Positions 40,560-52,273 of a stretch of 64,000 nt of DNA are shown here, piece after piece. The stretch comes from Warburgia ugandensis. Lineage: Eukaryota; Streptophyta; Magnoliopsida; Canellales; Canellaceae. The position numbers and the translations under genes are program-made. Positions within the stretch are counted from its first letter, which is position 1. Each line of letters starts with the position of its first letter. The stretch covers positions 32,065,501 through 32,129,500 of the forward strand of contig CP141130.1 in the NCBI GenBank assembly GCA_035236585.1. Reading direction: 5' to 3'. A model generated the notes under the pieces. The model was not told the origin of the DNA. It saw nothing but the letters and a program-made list of their open reading frames with translations, and ran no database searches.

Positions 40560-42400
40560 ATTATAACCTGTGTCTCAATTTGTTGTCCACAATGCAACTA
40601 ATTCACTCATGGTTCGTAGAGATACCCGAAACTCTGGGCTGAGGTTTGAATCTTTTGTTGGGTCAGTTGTGCCCATTCCAAGTTGATCCATTGATGATTC
40701 AAAATGCACACACAAAGCTAGTAGAACCTCTACCCACCTTGGGTTGACCTGGGTAGTGACTACCCCTGCCACGGGAAAAGGAGGTAATACATTGGACCAC
40801 CTGAATGCAGATTCAAAATTTGATGCGTGATGTATGGTTAACCATAATCGGCATCATCCACATCACTACGTTGTGATATTTCTTCCACATACTAGCAGCC
40901 GTCCTCTGACTCATACTTCTCACTAATGCAATGGAATGGATTTCCCTTAGCCTTAATTTTTTCTTGTTATGGGCTTGATTTGAGGGAAGGGGTTTTGGAG
41001 TATGACCATTCCCAATGGTTGGGGTAGATGGCTGCTGGTAGCTTTAGCTTCCCTATTGATGAGGTTCTAAATGTCGTGCTTGAGTTTGGTACAGTATTCC
41101 ATTGGGTTTACTTGAGCATTTAATCCCACTTTCTAAGTAAAGGGATCAGTAAGGGTTTCTCGAGGGCACTTAGTTTAACAATCCAACACTAATGATAAAT
41201 TTCAAAGCCTCTACATATGTAGGTGCATGGGCCAGCCTGCCCTTGGGCTACAAGTGGTCTTGTGTACTAATGTTGTAAATTCTAGTTTATTGTACAGGTC
41301 GAGCGCTCCAGTGGAACACCTGTGCCACGAGTTGATACTAAGGCTATTGTTTTTGTTGGTTGTTATGCCATTGCTAGTACAAGACTATTGCGATTGGTTG
41401 TTGCTGATGTTGCCTGGAATAGTATTACCCCCTTGGTTGTTCTATTGCTGGCCTTGATATCTACCATATATAATAGTCACACTGCCCTTGGGCTACAAGT
41501 GGTCTTGTGTACTAATGTTGTAAATTCTAGTTTATTGTACAGGTCGAGCGCTCCAGTGGAACACCTGTGCCACGAGTTGATACTAAGGCTATTGTTTTTG
41601 TTGGTTGTTATGCCATTGCTAGTACAAGACTATTGCGATTGGTTGTTGCTGATGTTGCCTGGAATAGTATTACCCCCTTGGTTGTTCTATTGCTGGCCTT
41701 GATATCTACCATATATAATAGTCACACTGTTTGTTTCTCTTCATTTTCATCCAGTGGTACTAGGTTCCACCTTCTTGGAAGGCGCTTATGAGGGCACTTG
41801 TCTGGACTTCACCATGGTTAGGCTCTGAAAGTGGGTGTGGTACGTTGACATAAGGAATCCTTTGATGTTGATCCATAACTTGTATGCCCATATTCCTCCA
41901 TTTTTGAACGTATGCGGTAATGGTTTCTCTATTAGCTTGTGTTAAAGCTTCAAGCATAGCTTTGGTTTGAAAGGCCATCATGATTATGTGAGTATTGGTT
42001 GATGAAGGCCTTTGTTAGAGTCGTCTATAATGTGTGATCCTTTATTGGCTCAAGGTATTGAACCGATATGGCACAATTTTTTATAAGCTCTTTTTGAAAT
42101 ATTTCATCAAGGTTCTGAAGCGCTGGCAGCATCTTCACGGGGCAGTCCTTGGGTTCCAAAGTTAGGGCTCTATGGGAGACAAATAAAATCTTCTAAAAGG
42201 GTGATGGAGCTAGGGACATGGTTGTTTCTGAACCCAAGATAAAGTACTTATTTTTACTACTATGGTAGGGTTCCATTGGCTGGTGGGCGTTGATTTTCTC
42301 TGTGGTGCTACTTGGTTCTACTAACTGACTATGGATAGGCCAAACTAAACTTGTGCTGGTGGTGGTATGCAGAACCACGAATTTTTCAACTTCAACAGAT
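40560..42400 (-). mobile_element. TAT/Ogre-like gypsy gag region
   Basis: Minus-strand wording at 42.1-41.8 kb includes a TLTKAFINQY stretch and RETITAYVQKWRNMGIQV, which match the gag core W.DL..AF..QY...................E.....YAQRWR..A.QV of TAT/Ogre-like elements. The downstream part (toward 40.6 kb) contains a Pro/Gln-rich stretch and VNPRWVEVLLALC, not assigned. Broken. Same strand as the remains at 36.5-35.2 kb, with the family A LTR copy A between them. A 245-bp perfect tandem duplication lies within. Confidence 0.55.
41237..41726 (+). repeat. Perfect tandem duplication, 2 x 245 bp
   Basis: 41237-41481 and 41482-41726 are identical as far as I can read, starting CTGCCCTTGGGCTACAAGTG and ending AATAGTCACA. 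The parallel open frames offset by exactly 245 bp (41322-41702 and 41567-41791) reflect this and are not genes. Confidence 0.95.
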
Positions 42401-43863
42401 GGGTTTGGATATAAGTGTGGATACTCCTTGGGAATTCATTTTAAGAGCAATGTTAATGCTTAAGAAGGCACTTATCACAAAATGCCCACTTCATGCATGA
42501 AATGGTCACTTTTGGATGATTCAACCCATTCATCTAATTTCTTGTGCTTTAGATATTTTACAAATGAAAGCTAGAATGATTAAATGATTCTAGCATTCTA
42601 AAAACCATGTATTTTGGTTGTTGAAAGAGAGTTTTCATACAATGTTTTAAATGGTCTATTTTCTGTGAGAAAAATTATAATTTTAGATACTATAGAGTTA
42701 TTCAAAGCTATTTATCTTAGGATTAGATCATCAAAGGTGAGATACTTCACGCAAGGATAAGGATGTGGGAATTAAACTGCTATGAGCTGACAATTGATAT
42801 TATATATGTAGCATGTTTTAGCCCCAAAAATCACTTAACCATTACCAATTAGTGTTAATTCTATAATTTTGTAGGTCCAGAGTACAAATGAAAAAAATGC
42901 AACACTACAATTTTACCTTCCAAGCTACATTGTGCATCCACATATGCCAACTATGAATTTAGAGAGCTCAAAATAATCATTAGATGCCAAATATAAAGTC
43001 AGAGTAGTCAAAAACCTTAAATGGAACACAAAGCCTTATCCATTCAAAATAGGGTGTTCATATCAAAAGTAAGGTGACAAAACTTCCCATGTAGGCATCC
43101 ATGCACATTGACACCTTTGAATGCTTCTAAAGAAAGCCTAAATCATGTACAATGAGATCACACAATGGAAACATTTGAAATAAAACAAGTTTGAAGACTG
43201 GGGCCCACATTAAACTTCTTCCTTACTTTCTCTCTCCTACTCAACCAAAGCAATGGACCACCTTAGGAGGAGCACGAAATTTTGATATAAATGTAGTGAT
43301 TCCCACTCAATTCCAAGTAGAATACATGAAGGAATAAAGAGGATTGGTAGAGAAAAATAAAGAGAAGAAGAGAAAGAGAATTTATGGAAAATCTACGATT
43401 GAAATCATCTGACTTTGCAAGCACATAAAAAGGTCAAGATCTATCCTTGCAGATGCATATTCTAAGTAGCCAATAAAGACATTCAAGCAAGGATGGAACA
43501 ATAAGAAACTAAATTATAATGAAGACCAGATTAAAAACTATTGGTAGAGAGTTTTCCACAGGAATGCACACCTCTTTTCAAGGAAGATTCATTCCTACTT
43601 TCAAGGAAAAAGATATTCACCTATGTGAAATGCTATTGGTTAGAAGAAAATCAAGGTAAAACCTAGATTTGATAAGAAAATCTCCAAGAAATCTAGGTCA
43701 TCCACTCTAGGGCAGTCCAATTGAATGGTAAAAAGTAAAGACACTTTAAAAGAAGATCTTTTTGGATAAGATTACTCCAACCAAATATCAACCATTTAAT
43801 ATAGGATGACAATGAACTAAGAGCCAATAATGAAGCATTGAAAAGGTAAAAATTCTATCCAAC

Positions 43864-43868
43864 TTTCC
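43864..43868. repeat. Target-site duplication TTTCC (left copy)
   Basis: Direct neighbour of the LTR start at 43869; recurs at 51937-51941. Confidence 0.92.
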
Positions 43869-44291
43869 TGTAATGACTCCAATTTTGTAATATTAAAATC
43901 CCAAGTTAGCAATGAAAAGTTCAGTTTTTGAAGATAAGGGCATTTTGGTCATTTCACTATTCACCTTAACTGAACCCAGAAATTTGGTCTTGAAAATGAT
44001 ACCATTAGGTGCATTTTGGAAAAAGGAATCCAACAAGACCAAAATCACCCAAAACGGAGTTAAAATGAGCAAGTTATGACCCTTTGAAGTTCAGGGGCAA
44101 AAATATAATTTTTACTAAAAAACGGATTTAGCCTGCAAAACACAAGGGCCTGTTTTGATACGAGCACCCTTCATCTTCAACCTCTTAGAGGGTTCTAGAA
44201 CGGCTGTGATTGGAGGAGAAATCACCGCCATTCTGGAGGTTTCTCCACCGCCATTCAAGGGCGGTGAGAGCCCCCTCCAGAACCCTCTTAT

Positions 44292-44309
44292 AGCTCTATA
44301 AATAGAGCT
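44292..44309 (+). promoter_or_regulatory. TATA box CTATAAATAG in an 18-bp palindrome
   Basis: AGCTCTAT-AA-ATAGAGCT is a perfect inverted repeat whose centre is the TATA box. It lies 423 bp into the LTR, where a U3 promoter is expected; transcription would begin near 44325-44335. Confidence 0.75.
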
Positions 44310-44649
44310 CTTGGGCGCCTCTAATGGCAGCCCAAAAGCTTGAGAAAAACCCATTTTGGAGAAGCAACCAAGATGAGTAATGAGGAGAAAAACCCAGCAA
44401 CGAGCCAGGTATGCCCAAGATCCCTCAAAACCCGTCTTCACAGTAGTCCTAGGCTTAGTTTTCCTAAGTTTTTGCATGAAAAATCATGCAAAATAGAGCC
44501 CTGGAGAGTCACCAAGGACCCAGGGATGATCCCTGGGCCGCACTGGTTTGACAGGGTCAAACCAAGGTGTCCTGAGGACGCCCCAGTCCCCCAACGAACA
44601 GAACATCCCCCTGGACGAAAAGCGTTGACCACGTTCGATAGAACCAAAG

Positions 44650-44717
44650 GGGCGCGTCCGTGGACGCGCCCGTAAAAGGAAAAGACGGGCGGGAAATCTA
44701 GCGCGTCTGTAGACGCG
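44650..44717. repeat. Two GC-rich palindromes (hairpin-forming)
   Basis: 44650-44671 is GGGCGCGTCC-GT-GGACGCGCCC (10-bp arms, 2-base loop). 44701-44718 is GCGCGTCT-GT-AGACGCGC (8-bp arms, same loop). The two are related copies with compensating changes on both arms. Confidence 0.9.
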
Positions 44718-44721
44718 CCCG

Positions 44722-44843
44722 CTGGGGCCCATGCCACTGACGCGCAGCGTACTAGCATTCTAGGATTTCCACTTCTTAAAGCCACTGGGGCGCATGCCGC
44801 TGACGCGCAGCGCGCTAGCATGCTGCATTTTCACTCTTAAAGG
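44722..44843 (+). repeat. Tandem duplication, 63-bp period, GACGCGCAGCG core
   Basis: CTGGGG(C/G)(C/G)CATGCC(A/G)CTGA followed by CGCGCAGCG recurs at 44722 and 44785. Both units share CTAGCAT and a C/T-rich TTTCAC..CTTAAAG end. Confidence 0.88.
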
Positions 44844-46491
44844 CCTTATGTACATGTGATACTAAAAAGCTTATAACTTGGGATTTAGAGCTCTGATTGA
44901 GGCACCGCAAAAGGCATTGTGTCCATGTCGACGACGCGGACACACCCAAGCTATAAAATCCTTGATCAAGGCCCAATGAAAGGTGGGCACGACCCTTAGA
45001 CTATGATGGTGGCGCGTGGCTGCTAGACCTTTGGAAAACTGATGATACCAAGGCCCAATTAGGACCTTAGGACACCCATAGGCATGGGGATGAACCCTTA
45101 ATGCCTAAGTAATAAGACCACCCACTCTAAAACTTATAAAAGATAGGCCAAACTAACCTTGATTCCCCAAACCATGTTTAGGAGCGTACGAGGATAAAGG
45201 GGTTAACGCAACCTAGCCAAGTAGGTGCTCTATCGCTACTAGACTTTTTTAAAAGAACTATGATTGTTTTGAGAATACATGTTTTAAGTATATGACTTGT
45301 TTAGCATGACTTAATTCAGCATACATGTGATAAATGCTTTATGCATAGACATGTTTTGTAAATAATTGCATATACATTATGCATAGATATGTTTTGCAAA
45401 CAATTGCATACATTGCATGATTTGTGAGCATTAAGTTCTTGCAAAAAAATTGCATGTCCTTAAGGGTTACCAAAAGACGCTGGAGTGCCGAGGGCTAGGC
45501 AGTTGTGAGGGACCCTAAGAGGACAGGTTTTGAAAAAAAGAGAGGTTTTCGCTTGTTTAATCTGATTATGATTTGGGTTGATAAGCTCGTGGGCGCTATG
45601 CCGAGAGGTTTGGGTTGGCCTCCAGCCTCTACCACTATTAGGTGGATGGGTACCACGCCCGAAAAGGGCAACGTCCCTACGTTGACTGCATGTGGTACAG
45701 GGAGCTACCACTGGTGTCACGACACTGGGTCGACGTGTCCTAGGCCCCGTTGAGGCTATGACCGAGTGTCCTCAGGTACCCGGGGACCACACGGCGGTGA
45801 GGTCGTGGGCATAGTTGTACCCTATGGTTTCGTGGACTTATTTGCATTGCATATGGCATGATATGAGGTTGGTCGACCATACCATACTAGATATCCATGA
45901 GTTGGATTCAATGAAGAATCTTATGCATATCATAATGTTATGATATATATATGATACTTTCGATTTGGATTATGTGATCCTTTAAGTCATTAGTATTTCG
46001 GTTTGACAATGGTTTTTAATTCCGATCTTGAACATGAGTGTTCAACCATGCACATATTTTTAAAGAGCATATGATTTTAAACATCTCATGCATTATAAAA
46101 CTAGTAGTGATGGACTCCTACTGAGTATAGTATATACTCACCCAATCCTCAACATTTTTCAGACACAAAGTAAATACTTAAGGGCAAGGAACGCTTATGA
46201 TAGAAGACACCCAGACTAAGTGCAAGTAAGTAAACCCCTACCTTATCTTTCAATGTTACTTGATTGTAGTTACTCTCTATAGCTGAGGCTGTGACTAACA
46301 CTTTCTTGGGAATAATGTCGATTTAAAACTTTGCCATTGCTAGATAATTTGAGAATGTGTTTTGACACTCGGGGTTTTTATGAAAGATTGTTTTCCAAAA
46401 CAAAAAGATTTTCATGCATTTCATACTTATAAAACAAGAGATCTTGCTTTTTTATCAAATTGCATCATATAAAAACCCGGGTCGTCATAGT

Positions 46492-46503
46492 TGGTATCAG
46501 AGC
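46492..46503 (+). promoter_or_regulatory. Primer-binding site of T1, initiator tRNA-Met type
   Basis: TGGTATCAGAGC is the exact complement of the 3' end of plant initiator tRNA-Met, two or three bases after the left LTR. Confidence 0.95.
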
Positions 46504-46629
46504 ACGGTTTGACGTTACTCATAGTCCAGTTATGAGGAGAATAACTTATAATCAAGTTTTATCCATGAAAGAGTAAGGGGTAATAGGATAACACATACTA
46601 AGGTTTGGTAAATTACCTTGTGATTACAA

Positions 46630-47640
46630 ATGCCTAAGAAGAAAGGAAGCAATGTTCCAAGACCTGAAGCCCCACCAGTGGACTCCACTGGGTCGGGCAA
46701 TGGGATGGCTAAATTATTCCAGCAATTACTACTGAATATGGGACAATACATGAATAGTCAAATCCAAACTCCTACCACCCGAGATCCTTCCCCTGATAAA
46801 GTAATAGATAGGGGTTTTAGAAACTAGCTCCCTCATTCACAGGAGAAGATGAAGCATCTATAGCTGAAAAATGGTTAATTGATATTGAAAAGATATTTAA
46901 AGCCATGAACATAGTTGAAGAAAGAAAAGTACCCATGGCCACATTTGTGTTTAGAGGAGAGGCTACCTTTAGGTGGGAAACAGCAGAAAGAACTTATTTC
47001 GACCAACAAGAAACAATAGGATGGGAAGAGTTTAAAAAGGTCTTTAATGACAAATATTATCCTAAACACGTAAGAAAACAGAAGGAAAAGGAATTTATGG
47101 ACTTAGAACAAGAGAATATGACTGTCCAATAATATGGAAATAGATTCATCAGCCTCCGAAGATTTGCACCACATGCTTGTGCTGATGAGGAAGATGCGGC
47201 AGAAAGATTTGTAGATGGACTCAACCCAGGACTCAGGAGTAGAGTTCTAGGTTTCCAACCTTCCACCGTAGCCAAGGCAGTAGAGATGGCCTCCCTATAC
47301 GAAAAAGATTATCAAAGGAACCAGGCAATAAAAGAAACTAAGAACATCAACACCATGGGAAATAAAGGAAAGAGATCATTTCAGTCATCTAGACTCAGGC
47401 CACCTTTCAAGGAGCCATTTGAAAACAAAGGAAGAAGACCAGACTGGAAGACATGCCCTAAGCGTAACAGGTATCATTCAGGCAAACCATGTCCCATTTC
47501 CAACATCACTTGCTATCTTTGTGGGGAATTAGGACATTTTGCTAGTAATTGTCCTAAAAAGAAAGTAGAAGAGCGTAAAGGAGATCAAGTTCCAAAAAGC
47601 CAAGGACGTGTCTTTGCCCTCACTTCCAGTCAAGCCCAGG
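46630..47640 (+). pseudogene. T1 gag (capsid/nucleocapsid), broken
   Basis: Begins ATGCCTAAGAAGAAAGG (MPKKKGSN...), 140 bp after the primer site. The capsid-like part (about 46.85-47.3 kb) has the gypsy gag wording AEKWLIDIEKIF, VPMATFVFRGEATFRWET and EEFKKVFNDKYYP; then VDGLNPGLRSRV; then a basic linker and a CCHC zinc knuckle, C-YL-C-GELG-H-FASN-C, at 47511-47552 that binds RNA. Same order as the family. It is interrupted, hence pseudogene. Confidence 0.9.
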
Positions 47641-48270
47641 CTTCAAATGCAATAGTTGAAGGTATTCTTTCTATCTATGATACACCTGCTAGAGTTTTAT
47701 TGATACAAGCTCCACTCATTCTTTCATATCCCGGGAGTTTGCATCATCCTTGGACATTATACCATAGGACCTGGACTTCACTCTAGAAGTCATGACTCCT
47801 GTAGGCTAGGCACTTCCCACCTATTCTTATCTCTAGGATGTCCTCATTTTGATCAAGGATCATTTGCTACATGCTAATCTCATTCACTTAGATATGAATG
47901 ACTTCGACATCATCCTAGGTATGGATTAGCTAGCCCTTCTTCAAGCCTTTGTTGATTGTTGCCAGAAACATGTCACTTTTACCCTACCTAATGGAGACAC
48001 TTTCACCCTCCAAGGAAGAAAGGATTATTCTGGAGCGTGTGTTATTTCTGCCATGAAAGCAGTTAAGCACATTGCTCAGGGATGCCCCTTCTTCTTAGCC
48101 AAGATTGAATCTGTTGAGAGTCCCCAACCAAAGCTAGAAGATGTCGAGGTAGTCCGAGAATTTCCTGACATATTCCCTGAGGACTTACCAGGTCTACCTC
48201 CACCAAGGGAAATTGAGTTCATCATTGACCTTATACCCGGTACTTCCCCTATTTCCAAAGCTCCTTACTG
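47641..48270 (+). pseudogene. T1 protease region
   Basis: After the knuckle comes the FALTS-Q-QASNAIVEGILSI wording that precedes the aspartic protease, then DMNDFDIILGMD in the 47.89-47.93 kb area, and a linker DVEVVREFPDIFPEDLPGLP and REIEFIIDLIPGTSPISKAP leading into RT. Broken. Confidence 0.85.
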
Positions 48271-48271
48271 A

Positions 48272-49490
48272 ATGGCTCCTGCAGAACTAAAAGAACTGAA
48301 GACCCAGTTACAGGAACTACTTGATAAAGGGTTCATACGACCTAGCGTATCTCCGTGGGGAGCTCCAGTCCTTTTTGTTAAGAAAAAGGATGGCTCCATG
48401 AGATTGTGCATAGACTATCGGATGCTAAATAAGGTCACCATTAAGAATAAGTACCCCCTTCCCCGAATTGATGATCTTTTCGATCAACTTCAGTTAGCCA
48501 GAGTCTTCTCTAAGATTGATCTGCTATTCGGATACCATCAGCTTCGAGTTAGAGAAGAAGATATTCCCAAGACAGCCTTCAGGACTCGATACGACCATTA
48601 TGAATTCAGAGTGATGTCCTTTGGTTTGACTAATGCTCCAGCCGCATTTATGGACCTCATGAATAGGGTGTTCAAGGAGTACTTAGATAAATTCATCATA
48701 GTGTTTGTGGATGATATCCTGATATATTCAGAAACTCCTGAAGACCATAAGGAACATCTATGGATAACATTAAGCACCCTACGAGCACACAAGTTATATG
48801 CAAAATTCAGTAAGTGTGAGTTTTGGCTGGAAAAGGTTAATTTCTTAGGACACATTATTTCTCAAGATAGCATAGCAGTTGACCCCGCTAAGGTTGAATC
48901 AGTACAGAACTGGGAAAGACCTAAGATAGTCACAGAAATAAGAAGCTTCTTAGGGCTTGCCAGATATTACAGGAGATTCATCGAGGGTTTTTCACAAATT
49001 GCTTTACCTCTAACTAAGCTGACCAGGAAGGACATAAGATTTGAATGGACTGATAAATGTGAGGAAAGCTTCCAAGAATTAAAAAGAAGGTTAACTACAG
49101 CACCTGTCCTTACCTTACCTTCAGGAAGTGGCGGATTTGAGATATATAGCGATGCCTCGCAACAAGGACTAAGCTGCGTACTTATGCAACATGGGAAGGT
49201 AATTGCTTATGCTACTTGGCAACTCAAGAAGCATGAAGTCAATTACCCAACCCATGACTTGGAATTAGCGATCATAGTCTTTGCCTTGCAAATTTGGAGA
49301 CATTATTTATATGGGGAAAAGTTTGAAGTTTTTACAGATCATAAGAGTCTTAAATATATCTTTTCCCAACAAGACTTCAACATGTGACAAAGAAGATGGA
49401 TGGAATACTTAAAAGACTATGCCTTCTCCATTCATTATCACCCTGGAAAAGCTAATGTGGTAGCTGATGCATTAAGTAGAAAAAACCCAA
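48272..49490 (+). pseudogene. T1 reverse transcriptase and RNase H
   Basis: [74 protein letters not shown] and the catalytic [10 protein letters not shown] at about 48700-48729. RNase H follows with [38 protein letters not shown], the conserved YPTHDLELA and [12 protein letters not shown] up to 49.37 kb, then [16 protein letters not shown]. Order and length fit Tekay pol. The region is one long readable stretch with at least one interruption. Confidence 0.95.
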
Positions 49491-49493
49491 GGG

Positions 49494-51014
49494 ATGTGTG
49501 CAAGTTTATTAACTAAGAGATGGAAGCTATTACAAGAAGTAATCACATGGAAACCAGACGTAAGTAAGCACAAGATCATTATGGCAGGTCTAACAATAAA
49601 GTCGGCTGTTAATGAAATGGTTAAGCAAGAACAGAAAGGAGATCCGGATATACAAGCTTTCATAGGAAAACCAGGGTTTACAAAAAGGGAAGATGGTAGC
49701 GTTTACATACAAGGAAGATTAGTGGTACCGGCTAATGAAGAGTTAAGACAAGAAATCTTAAAAGAGGCTCATCGGTCTAAGTATACTATACACCCAGGAG
49801 GAACTAAGATGTATCAAGACTTAAAGAAACAATATTGGTGGGATGGTATGAAAAGAGACATAGGGGAATTTGTGGTAAAGTGTCTAACATGTCAACAAGT
49901 AAAGGCTGAACAACAAAGACCTACGGGATTGTTACAACCCCTTGACTTACCCAAATGGAAATGGGACCATATTACCATGGACTTCATCGTAGGGCTACCC
50001 AGGACCACTAAGGGTCATGACATGATCTGGGTAATTGTTGATAGATTGACTAAGACAGCCCATTTCCTTCCTATATGCCATACTCAATCCACTGATAGCC
50101 TATCTCAACTATACATCAAAGAGATAGTAAGTCTACATGGCATACCCCTTAGTATCACTTCAGATAGGGATAGCCGCTTCACTTCACAACTCTGGAAGTC
50201 CGTCCAAAAATCCTTAGGATCTTCCTTGAACTATAGCACAGCCTTCCATCCACAGACCGATGGACAGTCAGAGTGCACAATCCAGATAGTCAAAGATATG
50301 TTGCAAACCTGTGCCCTCGATTGGAAGCAGAGCTGGGATGAAAACCTACCGCTAGTCGAGTTTACGTACAACAATAGCTTTCAGTAGTGCATTGGCATGG
50401 CTCCATACGAGGCGCTCGATGGGAGACCCTGTCGATCACCCACCAGTTGGAGTGACATTGGAGAGTCCAGGGTGCTCCAGTCCGAGCTGGTAGAGCAATG
50501 CGCCGAGAAGGTCAAACTCATAAGAAGACGCCTCCTCACAGCTCAAAGCCGCCAAAAGAGCTATGCTAATCGAAGGAGGAGACCATTGGAATTCGACATA
50601 GGAGAGCACGTTTTCCTAAAGATATCTCCCACTAAAGGAGTTATGCGGTTTGGTATCAAAGGCAAGCTTAGTCTGCGTTACATAGGACCTTTTGAAATCC
50701 TAGAGAAAGTGGGAAAAGTGGCCTATAGGATCATACTACCCCCTCAGCTATCTGAAGTGCATAACGTATTCCATGTATCTATGCTAAGGAGGTACATGCC
50801 AGACCCCGCTCATGTCATCAACCAGGTACCCATAGAGTTGATGGAGGATCTCAAGCTAGAGACAAGACCAGTTGAGATCTGGGATTGTAAGAATAAGAAG
50901 CTGCGGAACAAGGACATACCCTTAGTCAAAGTTTTGTGGAGAAATGCGCACATGGAAGAAGAGACTTGGGAACCGGCGTCAGAAATGCGAGAAAAGTATC
51001 CCGAGATCTTTTGA
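49494..51014 (+). pseudogene. T1 integrase and C-terminal chromodomain
   Basis: HHCC zinc finger (EAHRSKYTIHPG ... CLTCQQVKAE) at about 49765-49905; catalytic core with WKWDHITMDFIVGLPRT (first Asp), SITSDRDSRFTSQ (second Asp near 50165), and [10 protein letters not shown] (near 50250) leading to the Glu region; the NNSF and APYEAL.GRPCRSP wording; GVMRFG.KGKL; then the chromodomain, PVEIWDCKNKKLRNKDIPLV plus VLWRNAHMEEETWEP, ending YPEIF at 51010. Integrase would insert the cDNA; Tekay chromodomains are thought to bind heterochromatin marks. Broken. Confidence 0.95.
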
Positions 51015-51052
51015 CTGCATATATAGTAGAATTTTGGCGGAAAAATTCCCCT

Positions 51053-51065
51053 AAGGGGGTAAGAA
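51053..51065 (+). promoter_or_regulatory. Polypurine tract of T1
   Basis: AAGGGGGTAAGAA directly before the right LTR start TGTAATGACTCC. Confidence 0.88.
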
Positions 51066-51936
51066 TGTAATGACTCCAATTTTGTAATATTAAAATCCCA
51101 AGTTAGCAATGAAAAGTTCAGTTTTTGAATATAAGGGCATTTTGGTCATTTCACTATTCACCTTGACTGAACCCAGAAATTTGGTCCTAAAAATGGTACC
51201 ATTAGGTGCGTCTCAGAAAAACGAATCCAACAAGACCAAAATCACCCAAAACGGAGTTAAAATGAGCAAGTTATGGCCCTTTGAAGTTCAGGGGTAAAAA
51301 TGTAATTTTTATTAAAAAATGGATTTAGCCTACAAAACACAGGGGCCCATTTTGATACAGGCACCCTTTATTTTTAACCTCCTAGAGGATTCTAGAATGG
51401 CGGTGATTGGAGGAGAAATCACCGTCATTCTGAAGGTTTCTCTACCGCCATTCAAGGGTTTTTAATTCCGATCTTAAACATGAATGTTCAACCATGCACA
51501 TATTTTTAAAGAGCATATGATTTTAAACATCTCATGTATTATAAAACTAGTAGTGATGGACTCCTACTGAGTATAGTATATACTCACCCAATCCTCAACA
51601 TTTTTCAAACACAAAGTAAATACTTAAGGACAAGGAATGCTTGTGATAGAAGACACTCAGACTAAGTGCAAGTAAGTAAACCCCTACCTTATCTTTCAAT
51701 GTTATTTGATTGTACTTACTCTCTAAAAATGAGGCTATGACTAACACTTTCTTGGGAATAATGTCGATTTAAAACTTTGCCATGGTTAGATAATTTGAGA
51801 ATGTGTTTTGACACTCGGGGTTTTTATGAAAGATTGTTTTCCAAAACAAAAAGATTTTCATGCATTTCATACTTATAAAACAAGAGATCTCACCTTTTTA
51901 TCAAAATTGCATCATATAAAAACCCAGGTCATCACA
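51066..51936 (+). repeat. Right LTR of T1
   Basis: Opens TGTAATGACTCC exactly as the left LTR and ends GGTCATCACA before the TTTCC duplication. Shorter than the left LTR. Confidence 0.93.
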
Positions 51937-51941
51937 TTTCC
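51937..51941. repeat. Target-site duplication TTTCC (right copy)
   Basis: Pairs with 43864-43868; family A LTR wording (CCTTATTAAAA.TT..AAT) resumes here. Confidence 0.92.
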
Positions 51942-52268
51942 CTTATTAAAATTTCAAATCAAATCCTAAGGTAAAAGAGATCTCCACCCTTCCTTAACAT
52001 CCAATGGATCACACTCATTACAACGTTAGAAACTCCAACGCACTCCCATGAAAATCATGCCTCCCCTATCCACTTTCTAATCTAAACCAAATTCCTCCCA
52101 ACTGCTAGATTCTCTCCAATTTTCCTGTCTTCCATTCCCCTTAAGCAATTCTATTTCCTACCTTACCCAATCTTCCTTCTTATCTAACCTTATCCCCTTT
52201 CCCCACTTTCATATTCCAACTCTTAACCAAATTCCATTCCGAGTACAATGCACTTCCCACATTCAATT
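51942..52268 (+). repeat. Family A LTR copy B, middle piece
   Basis: Matches copy A 37714-37970 (GAGATCTCCACC, GGATCA.A.TCAT, ACTCCAAC, then pyrimidine-rich sequence). Lies between the T1 and T2 insertions. Confidence 0.8.
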
Positions 52269-52273
52269 CCATA
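52269..52273. repeat. Target-site duplication CCATA (left copy)
   Basis: CCATA precedes TGTAACACC at 52274; recurs at 61807-61811. Confidence 0.9.

Larger units (their letters stand above)
43869..46488 (+). repeat. Left LTR of T1
   Basis: Starts TGTAATGACTCC and ends near GGTCGTCATA before the primer site. Contains a TATA box inside a palindrome (44292-44309), a GC-rich block with hairpins (44650-44843), and downstream about 1.6 kb of leader-like sequence. Short ORFs on either strand (44115-44821, 45460-45753) have no recognised product. Confidence 0.92.
43869..51936 (+). mobile_element. Tekay/Del-like chromovirus 'T1' (Ty3/gypsy), fossil copy
   Basis: About 8.1 kb. Left LTR 43869-46488, iMet-type primer site, gag with a CCHC knuckle, protease, reverse transcriptase, RNase H, integrase, chromodomain, polypurine tract and right LTR 51066-51936, in family order, with a TTTCC duplication on both sides. 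The LTRs are unequal in length (2.6 and 0.9 kb). Hand comparison of the first 265 bp of both LTRs gave about 15 differences (near 6%), mostly transitions, so insertion is on the scale of a few to many million years depending on the species' rate. Coding parts carry on the order of five breaks, so it does not look whole. It is the best preserved element of the window. Confidence 0.95.

Noticed and set aside
40403-40597. Frame with a Tyr-Ile repeat
   Set aside because: Direct translation of the (AT)n microsatellite.
41322-41702. 126-residue hydrophobic frame that looks like a membrane protein
   Set aside because: Created by the 245-bp perfect duplication, on the opposite strand to the TAT-like gag wording; the similarity between the frames is the duplication itself.
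44438-44821. 127-residue Arg/Ala-rich frame in GC-rich DNA
   Set aside because: Lies inside the T1 LTR; open because the block is GC-rich, and explained by the hairpins and 63-bp repeat.
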